A DNA stretch of 56,592 bases from Mycetohabitans rhizoxinica HKI 454. Lineage in GTDB: Bacteria; Pseudomonadota; Gammaproteobacteria; Burkholderiales; Burkholderiaceae. Both the position numbers and the translations under genes were made by a program. The stretch spans positions 2,698,718 through 2,755,309 of the forward strand of contig NC_014722.1 in assembly GCF_000198775.1 (NCBI RefSeq), in the 5' to 3' direction. Below the pieces are notes generated by a model that saw only the letters and a program-made list of their open reading frames with translations, was not told the DNA's origin and ran no database searches. Shown one piece after another: positions 20,274 to 26,667 of this stretch (positions are counted from its first letter, which is position 1; every line of letters begins with the position of its first letter).

Positions 20274-20435
20274 AGCAGACATAAGTTAATCGAATTCAAC
20301 GCAAGCGAACCGACGCTGCGTCAAGGCTTCACGGTTGCCCAGGAACTCGGTCACTCCATGCGCGAGGAGAAGCTGCCCGCGAATATCAAAGTTGACGCTC
20401 TTCCGAATCGATGGCAAGCTACTACGAGGTGCTGA
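20274..20435 (+). pseudogene. ImmA/IrrE-like metallopeptidase fragment
   Basis: The frame reads LIEFNASEPTLRQGFTVAQELGHSMREEKLP. This resembles the ImmA/IrrE pattern of an R-x2-FT-x-AHELGH stretch after a short strand. The first metal-binding His is Gln (QELGH), and the N-terminal part of the domain and a start codon are missing. Such proteins regulate integrative elements by cleaving their repressors, which would suit this island. Only about 50 residues remain. Confidence 0.4.
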
Positions 20436-20798
20436 ACACACCATCACAGGCGGAAAACCGCTCCCGTCAGTTAAGTGGCTTTTTTGCGTCCATAGGTTTC
20501 GTGTTGTCCTAGTTGCGTAGGCAACACTTGCTTATGGCCGGGTGGCACGCAGCTATACAAGACCCGTAAGGGGAAATCTGCGGGCGGCCCTGTGACCGTG
20601 TTCATGTGCCCGGCCGCCTCTCTGAACAGGAGGCGAATTGAATAAATTCACAGGAAGTCCCTATGTCCGCCCTCTCTCTCCAGCCCTTTCAATGAGGCAG
20701 TATTAGCCTTTTCCAAATTGTCCACCTCAACGGCATTCCCCACGCGACAACAAGTCGGCTAGCCGTCTGGCCGACGCCGAATTTGACGCTACTTGGTT
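20436..20798. other. Prophage-like leader sequence with hairpin and short reading frames
   Basis: No long gene is present. An ATG at 20411 opens a 33-residue frame (MASYYEVLNTPSQAEN...) ending at 20512. It is followed by a G-rich leader in which GGCGGCC at 20583-20589 pairs with GGCCGCC at 20612-20618. Then comes a perfect AGGAGG at 20629-20634, placed for a TTG start at 20638 and a 22-residue frame (MNKFTGSPYVRPLSPA...) ending at 20706. The layout resembles the leader before replication genes in some beta-proteobacterial prophages; that link rests on memory. Confidence 0.35.
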
Positions 20799-20833
20799 GG
20801 GCCTGAACAATTCGTTTTAGCTCGCAAATGAAG

Positions 20834-21325
20834 TCATGCAGCCGAGGGCGCAGCGGTTTTGAAGCTGAGCAAAGCGAGGAGAATCAGGGCGTAAAAAAGC
20901 CGCAGCTTGCGCAGGATCATGCGCAGGTTGTGGCCGGCGCCGCACAGCACCGCGTGGATGGCATCGCCTAGCGCCCCTTTAAGCCAGTTGCGATCGAGCT
21001 TGCCGTCTGACTTCATGTGTCCGATGGCCGGCTCGATTGCGCTGCGACGTCGGATCATTGTGCACAAGCCTCGCGTGATACCGCGTCGCAAGCCTGGGTG
21101 ATAGATTTTCACGCCATCAATGGCCACACCCTTGTAACCACGGTCCACGACGGCGATCTGCGGTTGCACCTCGCTCAGGATCGCCGCTTGTTCCAACGCT
21201 TCAACCAACGTGTGCCCGTCGTACGGATTGCCCGGCATCGAACGAGCGCCGACTACCAGACCTTCCTTGTGCGTAGTCGTAATCGACACCTTCACGCCAA
21301 ATTCGTACGGCTTGCGTGGTTTTCC
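20834..21325 (-). CDS. IS5-family transposase, 3' exon
   Basis: The last 163 codons of the transposase after the group II intron. It begins GKPRKPYEFGVKVS, which continues exactly from the VECLAK end of the 5' exon; uninterrupted IS5 transposases read VEC-x2-GKGK-x-R-x-PYEFGVK here. The second DDE Asp (IAVVDRGYKG) and the Glu (SAIEPAIGHMK) are intact. The enzyme would move the element by a DDE mechanism if the intron is spliced from the mRNA. Confidence 0.8.
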   Translation of the reverse strand, partial: GKPRKPYEFGVKVSITTTHKEGLVVGARSMPGNPYDGHTLVEALEQAAILSEVQPQIAVVDRGYKGVAIDGVKIYHPGLRRGITRGLCTMIRRRSAIEPAIGHMKSDGKLDRNWLKGALGDAIHAVLCGAGHNLRMILRKLRLFYALILLALLSFKTAAPSAA

Positions 21326-21366
21326 GTCGGGTAAGCACGCGCCGTTGCCGGCGCGCGCTCCCCTAA

Positions 21367-21400
21367 GAACCGTGCATGCGAGTTTCCCAGCACACGGCTC
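21367..21400 (-). ncRNA. Group II intron domain V
   Basis: A 34-nt hairpin read on the minus strand. GAGCCGTGTGC pairs with GCATGCACGGTTC round a GGGAAAC loop, matching the highly conserved catalytic domain V. It is followed by the domain VI hairpin and the intron 3' end 41 bases later. Confidence 0.85.
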
Positions 21401-21446
21401 AAGCCGTCCTGCAGCCCGTGATCGGACCGGGCGATTCACAACGTTG

Positions 21447-22919
21447 TCAGCAGCCATTTGCGCGGCGTTGGAAGTAAGGCATCCATGCTGGGTCGAACGG
21501 GTTGGCATCGCTGCGAACCTTTGTGTGGCGTGTAATGGTGACTCCGGTCAACCGAAATAGCGTTGGCCGGAAGGCCAGATCCAGTGGCTGCACATGACAT
21601 GCAAAGATCCAGTCCCTTAGGCCGCGACGTTCGAAGTAACGCCTTTTGATCCAAAGAGCGTTCTTGCGTGGATGTCGGCGTTTGGCCCACCTCCACAGCT
21701 TCGTCCACACGAGATGATCGATCCGGGCAAAGGTCGCCGCCGCCACGACATGCCTGTGATACATCGCCCAACCCCGAAGAATCGGGTTCAGTTGCATGAT
21801 CACCTGCGACTGGGTGGCAGCCTTATTCTTTCCCAGCACTTCGCTAACCTTGTTCAACAGCGCTTGCACGCTTTTGCGTGCAGGCTTGATCAGCAGCTTG
21901 TCCCCGTATTTGCGCACGTTTTGCCCGAGCAAGTCGAACCCTCGTGCAATATGCGTGACCAGCGTTTTCTCAGAAGCGAGTTGCAAGCCCCGAGCCGAGA
22001 GAAATGCTTCGATGGCAGGCTTGACCTGCTTTTCGAGCAACTCCCGGCTCGCGCCGGTCGCGATGAAGTCGTCCGCATAGCGCACGACGTGTGCCTTGGC
22101 TGGTTGACGAGCGGTCTTGCTCGGCCCAAGGACTGAGCGCACCGCCTCTTCCAGCCCGTCCAGTGCCATGTTAGCCAGCACCGGCGACGCGATTGCGCCT
22201 TGCGGCGTTCCTGCATCAGTGGGGAACAGCACACCTTTGTCCACGAATCCTGCTTGCAGCCACTTGCGCAGAACAGCCTTATTCATCGGGATATTCGCCA
22301 GCAGCCAGTCGTGACTGAAGTTGTCGAAACATCCACGGATGTCGCCCTCCAGCACCCACTGGGCAGAGTTGCGCTTGGCGAGTGCTTTAAAACATTGCTC
22401 CACGGCGTCAGCCGTCGAGCGTTTCGGCCGGAAGCCGTAGGAGTTTGGATCAGCTGTCGTTTCTGCGATGGGCAGCAATGCCGTGAGCCACAGTGCCTGC
22501 ATCGCCCGATCGCGCATGGTCGGAATGCCGAGTGCGCGTTCCTTTCCATTACTCTTCGGGATATACACGCGCCGTAGCGGTAACGCTTGGTAGCCCCTGT
22601 GCGTCAGTGACTGTGCCGCTTTCAACTTGGACATCGGCGTCGCCCAGATCCTGCCGTCGACACCTGCCGTTCTCTTGCCTGCGTTCTGCGTCACTCGTTT
22701 CACGGCGAGAAGCTTGCCGTGAAACGAGTGGGTCAGCAGATGTTGCAAGGCCTGAACCTTGTTCCATCTACCGTCCCGTGTTGCCTTGGCAATACGCACT
22801 TGCAGCCGCGTGACCTTGGCGGTTACGTTGTCCCAGTTAATCTGGTTCCACGCTTGCCCATAGGCTGGAGGCGCACCAGTGCCCGCCACGGCTTTCACCG
22901 TCTGCGCTGGCTCCGTCAT
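21447..22919 (-). CDS. ltrA: Group II intron reverse transcriptase/maturase, lacking the HNH domain
   Basis: A 490-residue intron-encoded protein. The RT domain shows RVYIPKSNGKERALGIPTMRDR, SYGFRPKRSTADA, GTPQGAIASPVLAN and the catalytic YADDFIATG, followed by a maturase (X) domain with LRGWAMYHRHVVAA. The protein promotes splicing and retrohoming of its intron. It ends TKVRSDANPFDPAWMPYFQRRANGC, just where related proteins go on into an HNH endonuclease with CxxC motifs. That domain appears deleted, so second-strand cleavage would be lost; some introns move without it. Confidence 0.9.
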   Translation of the reverse strand: MTEPAQTVKAVAGTGAPPAYGQAWNQINWDNVTAKVTRLQVRIAKATRDGRWNKVQALQHLLTHSFHGKLLAVKRVTQNAGKRTAGVDGRIWATPMSKLKAAQSLTHRGYQALPLRRVYIPKSNGKERALGIPTMRDRAMQALWLTALLPIAETTADPNSYGFRPKRSTADAVEQCFKALAKRNSAQWVLEGDIRGCFDNFSHDWLLANIPMNKAVLRKWLQAGFVDKGVLFPTDAGTPQGAIASPVLANMALDGLEEAVRSVLGPSKTARQPAKAHVVRYADDFIATGASRELLEKQVKPAIEAFLSARGLQLASEKTLVTHIARGFDLLGQNVRKYGDKLLIKPARKSVQALLNKVSEVLGKNKAATQSQVIMQLNPILRGWAMYHRHVVAAATFARIDHLVWTKLWRWAKRRHPRKNALWIKRRYFERRGLRDWIFACHVQPLDLAFRPTLFRLTGVTITRHTKVRSDANPFDPAWMPYFQRRANGC

Positions 22920-23529
22920 CTGCCTTCCTCCTTATCGCGGATTCTCAAGTTCTCTTGCCATGGACGACCTTGCGGAAGTGGGCTCGCTTTCACGCCGGGT
23001 GATATTGCAACCCGTATCCACTCGGTTACCGAGCGGCCTTCGCTTTTTCCGCGTTCCTCTACCCGCTGTGCCATCAGCCTTCCTTGCGGTTGGCCTGCCT
23101 TCGCCGGCGGCACGTCGGGCTTACCGTGTTCCACAAACATCACAACGAGTGGAGTAGGTCCTGCCTGTACACCGGTGGTCTTCCTGTCCGTGTGCTCCGT
23201 AGCAAAAGGAGGAGCAGCCGACCACTTACCGTTTTGGTTCAAGCCTGTCAGCATCTTTGGCTTGTCGTGCCTAACGATGCCTGCGGCAGTTCACATCTGT
23301 TGACCATGCCACTCAGCCTGGGATCCCATCCGCATTGATGCTCGCAGATGACGTCTCTTCCTCGCGGAAGGCGACGCGGCCAGAAGGCCCGACACGTTGT
23401 CCCCGTGGCTTCACACGTCGCTGTTGCCGGCAACGCATGCACAGGTAGGCTACGGCCGACGGAACGGCCGGTCTCGTCACCAACCTTGTGGGCGGGCGAG
23501 ACAATGATGTTTGCGACTTCACGTCGCAC

Positions 23530-24360
23530 TTTCGCCAAGCACTCGACTTGCGGCGCATGCAGCGCATACAGCTTGTTTTTGTCCTTCTGCTTCTGCGTGA
23601 GAATCCGCTTCGTGCGGCTGATCAGCTCTTCCAACGCCGCGCGAGTTTGCCCAGCGACACCATTGAGTTGCCGCTCCAGATCGCGCATCACGCGCCCCAC
23701 TCGAGAACGCAAAGTGCGCAGCGCTTTGTTCATCCGCTTGTACTGCTTCGCATGCGCATAGCGGCCTACCTGACTTGCCAGGCGCGGGGCCTCGCGATTG
23801 TAGTTCTGCCGCAGCTTCAGCCCGTGCCGGGCCGCAGCTTTCACCAGATGTTCTCGGCAACGCTCGAGCAGGCGCGAATCGGTGGGATGGGCAATCGCCT
23901 TTTCCATCACTGTCGTATCGACAATGACCCGCTTCAGGCTCGAGGTCTTGATGACGTTGGCTCGCTTAGCCGCCTCGATCGTTTCGGCCAGCAGTTCTTC
24001 AACGCCGGCTTCGCCCAATCGCTTGCGCCAGCGCGTCAGGCTCGACGCATCGATCGGCGGCCGGGTCTGCAAGTATGTCTCGCCGGTGAACACCTGCCAA
24101 TACGGGTTTTCGAGCCATTGCCAAACAACATCCTCATCCGACAAGTCGAAGGCGTGCTGCAAGTACAACAGCCCCGCGATCAAACGCGGCGACGTTGCCG
24201 GTCGGCCGCGGCGCGACACGAAACTCGCGCTCATTGCCGTGCTCAATCGGTCCCAGTCAATCAGATCGGCCAGACGAACCAACGGATGCTTCAAGTTGAT
24301 CTGCTCGCGCAGCGGTTGGCGAAACAAATCTCCCTCTGGCACCGGCGTCTTCGGACCCAT
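23530..24360 (-). CDS. IS5-family transposase, 5' exon
   Basis: The first 277 codons of the transposase. The N-terminal DUF772-type region (HPLVRLADLIDWDRL, then SPRLIAGLLYLQ) and the first DDE Asp (VIVDTTVMEKA) are present. The exon ends VECLAK at 23530, where the intron starts. With the 3' exon it makes a 440-residue protein without stop or frameshift. Start ATG is the complement of 24358-24360. Confidence 0.85.
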
Positions 24361-24566
24361 CCGAACCTCGTCGAAATTTGCAGGAATCTCGCCTCAATAT
24401 GCCTGCCTCTTGCAAATCCCACAACACCATTCTGGCCTCAGAGCCTTACTGCACCAGCGTCTGCGGTTTATTCAGGACCGGCTAACTATGAAAAACTGTC
24501 TCATCCATCATTCCATGAGTTGCGCCGCCTGCCCCCCCTTCCGCACGGCCTGAAAACGAGGCAATC

Positions 24567-24920
24567 ATGATGCGCACAATGAGCTTGGAAGACGCAGCAG
24601 CGTGGCTGTTCACCACACCCGAGACGGTGTCCGAATGCATCAGGCACCACGGTCTACCGGCCGCAAAGATTGGCCGAGCGTGGGTACTCGTGGACGTCGA
24701 CGTGGTAGATTGGCTCAGACGGCAATACGAAAAAGCAGACAGGAAATGCGGTTCTACAAACGACAAAAAAATGGGCCTTGGTGGTTTGACCTCAGCCTCG
24801 ACGGCTCGCGAATTAGACGATCTTCTAGCACCTCGGACCGCCGGGAGGCGGAAGAATTTGCCGCCAAGGTTGCGAGCGATTACTGGCGGCAAAAAAAGCT
24901 CGGTGAGCGACCGGCCGTGA
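24567..24920 (+). CDS. Excisionase-like helix-turn-helix protein
   Basis: A 117-residue protein. The first 55 residues form a MerR/excisionase-type winged helix (SLEDAAAWLFTTPETVSECIRHHGLPAAKIGRAWVLVDVDVVDWL). The tail with GGLTSASTARELDDLLAPRTAGRR is one I recall from proteins encoded just before integrases in Burkholderia islands. It overlaps the integrase start (24746) in another frame, which is usual for this pair. GAGG five bases before ATG 24567 supports the start. Likely role: directionality factor or regulator of island excision. Confidence 0.7.
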   Translation: MMRTMSLEDAAAWLFTTPETVSECIRHHGLPAAKIGRAWVLVDVDVVDWLRRQYEKADRKCGSTNDKKMGLGGLTSASTARELDDLLAPRTAGRRKNLPPRLRAITGGKKSSVSDRP

Positions 24921-25797
24921 CATGGGAAGCGGCTGTCGTGCACTGGCTCAAGCAGAACCAGCACCAGCGCTCGCTCGAGACTACAAAGCAGCGCCTGCGC
25001 TGGCTGACCGGTCAGTTGAAAGGGGAGTGCGTGCGCGATATCAATCGGGAACGCATCCAGGCGCTGATTGAGACGAAGGCAGCGGAAAATTACCGGTGTA
25101 GCCCGGTAGCGTGCGCGACGGTGAATCGGCATATAGCCGCGCTCTCGGTCATCCTGCATCACTGCCACGCGCAGGGGTGGATTGACGCGGTTCCCCCGAT
25201 TCGCAAGCTGCCAGAGCGTAGCGCGCGCCTGACGTGGCTTACGCGTGCACAGGCACAGCGGCTACTAACCGAACTGCCGGCGCACCTACGCCAGATGGCG
25301 CGGTTCGCGTTGGCAACGGGGCTACGTGAATCGAACGTGCGACTGTTGGAATGGACGCAGGTTGATCGAGCGCAGGCGTTGGCTTGGATTCACGCCGACC
25401 AGGCCAAAGCTGGTAAGGTGATTTCCGTGCCGCTGAACGACGATGCCTTGGCTGTATTGAGCGAGCAACAAGGGCAGCACAAACGCTACGTGTTCGTGTA
25501 TAGGGGGGCGCCCATCGGCCGTATCTACAATCACGCATGGCAAAAGGCATGTGCTCGTGCGGAAGTGGCGGGGCTACGGTTTCACGACTTACGGCATACG
25601 TGGGCAAGCTGGCACGCCGCTGCCTATCCTTCAGCAGCTTGGAGGATGGGCCAGCTATCAGATGGTGCTGCGCTACGCGCACCTGGGGCGGGACCATGTT
25701 GCAGCGTATGCGGCGAACATTGGCACATTAAGGCACAAATCTGGCACACCGCCAGAAATGGAAAAGGGTCCCGATTGCTCGGAACCCTTGTCAAACT
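24746..25797 (+). pseudogene. int: Tyrosine integrase of the tRNA-Phe island, frameshifted
   Basis: A phage-type tyrosine recombinase that would insert the island into tRNA-Phe. The first frame gives MRFYKRQKNGPWWFDL, the SAM-like domain, the first catalytic Arg (ATGLRESN, Arg codon 25325-25327) and HDLRHTWASWH (25583-25615). The remaining motifs, GTPLPILQQLGGWASYQMVLRYAHL and the Tyr (HVAAYAANI, codon 25707-25709), are in the next frame. The two frames read the same bases at about 25604-25618 as ASWHA and QAGTP, which suggests that 3n+2 bases were lost between short direct repeats. The second frame stays open through the tRNA to 26024, as in related integrases. Confidence 0.82.
25760..25789 (-). 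terminator. Probable terminator of tRNA-Phe
   Basis: On the minus strand AAGGGTTCCG and CGGGACCCTT form a hairpin with one mismatch, followed by a short T run, nine bases past the tRNA 3' end. The T tract is weak, so confidence is moderate. Confidence 0.45.
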
Positions 25798-25842
25798 TGG
25801 TGGCCTGGGGCGGAATCGAACCACCGACACGCGGATTTTCAA
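25798..25842. repeat. Proximal attachment-site repeat within tRNA-Phe
   Basis: The 3' half of the tRNA from the anticodon loop to CCA; matches 17576-17620 at 43 of 45 bases. It marks the integrase-proximal end of the island, which spans about 8.2 kb. Confidence 0.88.
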
Positions 25843-25874
25843 TCCGCTGCTTCTACCAACTGAGCTACCGGGCC
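25798..25874 (-). tRNA. tRNA-Phe (GAA) with an extra base in the D arm
   Basis: The anticodon arm GCGGATTGAAAATCCGC gives anticodon GAA, and the T arm and encoded CCA are normal. It is 77 nt long instead of 76: the D arm reads GCTCAGTTGGTAGAAGC, with one A more than the GAGC that closes the D stem in the tRNA-Lys of this window. The acceptor stem has a C5-A68 mismatch, also present in the displaced copy at 17576. It is the integration site of the island. The extra base is either an error or a defect. Confidence 0.85.
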
Positions 25875-25887
25875 ACGCGAAGCAGAG

Positions 25888-25916
25888 AATATATCAAGGT
25901 CGGCTGCAGGTCTCAA
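25888..25916 (-). promoter_or_regulatory. Sigma-70 promoter of tRNA-Phe
   Basis: On the minus strand TTGAGA (25911-25916) and TATATT (25888-25893) are spaced by 17 bases, ending 14 bases before the tRNA 5' end. Confidence 0.7.
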
Positions 25917-25980
25917 GTTTTTTGTCGGCGTGGCACACGTGGCACGGGCGACGCAGCGAGGCGGGCGACGCGCGGCGCCG

Positions 25981-26667
25981 TCATTCCGCCTTGTTCTTGC
26001 CCAGTTCGACGCCAAGCTGCTTGAGCTTGCGGTACAGATGGGTACGCTCCAGCCCGGTCTTTTCCGCGACGCGCGTCATGCTGCCGTTCTCACGCGAGAG
26101 GTGATATTCGAAGTACGCGCGCTCGAACGCGTCGCGCGCATCGCGTAGCGGAATGTCAAACGAGATGGCCGTAGTCGGCACGCCTGCCACGCCATTGGAC
26201 GCGGTACCCAATGCGTCCGTGACCGGCAACGCCGCCGCCCCAGCGACCGTTTGCGTCGCCGGCATGGGCGGGTTGCTGGCCGCCGTCGCCAACGGTGCGG
26301 CCTCCCCGTGGGCCAGCCCTTGTTCGACCGCGCTCAACAGCTTCTGCAGCGCAATCGGTTTTTCGAGGAAATTCAGCGCACCAATCTTCGTCGCCTCGAC
26401 TGCAGTGTCGATCGTCGCGTGCCCTGACATCATGATGACCGGCATCGTCAGTTGGCCCTGCGCCGCCCATTCCTTGAGCAGCGTCACGCCGTCGGTATCC
26501 GGCATCCAGATGTCGAGCAGCACGAGATCCGGCGTCGATTGCTGCCGATACTCCCGCGCCTGTTGTGCGTTTTCGGCGACATCGACAGCATGTCCTTCGT
26601 CGCTCAGGATCTCCGAGAGCAATTCCCGGATACCCATTTCGTCGTCTACCACCAGGATGGTTGCCAT
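25981..26667 (-). CDS. Response regulator, NtrX-like receiver with Fis-type HTH
   Basis: A 228-residue regulator. The receiver domain (residues 1-120) has the acidic pair in VVDDE, phospho-acceptor Asp52 (LLDIWMPD) and Lys103 (FLEKP). An Ala/Pro-rich linker leads to a Fis-type DNA-binding helix-turn-helix (MTRVAEKTGLERTHLYRKLKQLG). There is no sigma-54 AAA+ domain, so it is not a classical NtrC-type activator. It follows the sensor kinase gene directly (stop 26668, start 26667) and is surely its partner. Signal and regulon are unknown. Confidence 0.9.
   Translation of the reverse strand: MATILVVDDEMGIRELLSEILSDEGHAVDVAENAQQAREYRQQSTPDLVLLDIWMPDTDGVTLLKEWAAQGQLTMPVIMMSGHATIDTAVEATKIGALNFLEKPIALQKLLSAVEQGLAHGEAAPLATAASNPPMPATQTVAGAAALPVTDALGTASNGVAGVPTTAISFDIPLRDARDAFERAYFEYHLSRENGSMTRVAEKTGLERTHLYRKLKQLGVELGKNKAE

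Larger units (their letters stand above)
21326..23529 (-). mobile_element. Group II intron inside the IS5 transposase gene
   Basis: The 5' boundary is GTGCGACG starting at 23529, the GUGYG consensus. The 3' end is CCCGAC at 21326, the AY end. Domain V is clear at 21367-21400: GAGCCG...CGGTTC with a GAAA-containing loop. Domain VI follows as a GC-rich hairpin with an unpaired A near its base. The intron encodes a reverse transcriptase/maturase. Removing 2204 bases joins codon 277 to the next codon in frame, so splicing would restore the transposase. Boundaries follow from consensus ends plus the transposase protein pattern. Confidence 0.85.
20799..24479 (-). mobile_element. IS5-family insertion sequence carrying a group II intron
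   Basis: A transposon with one transposase gene on the minus strand, enlarged by an intron of 2204 bp at 21326-23529. Imperfect inverted ends are proposed at 20799-20815 and 24463-24479 (GGxCCTGAAxAAxxCG, about 12 of 17 matching); no clear target duplication was found, so the limits are approximate. Without the intron the element would be about 1.5 kb, normal for the family. It sits inside the tRNA-Phe island, between prophage-like leader sequence and the excisionase-like gene. Confidence 0.7.
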
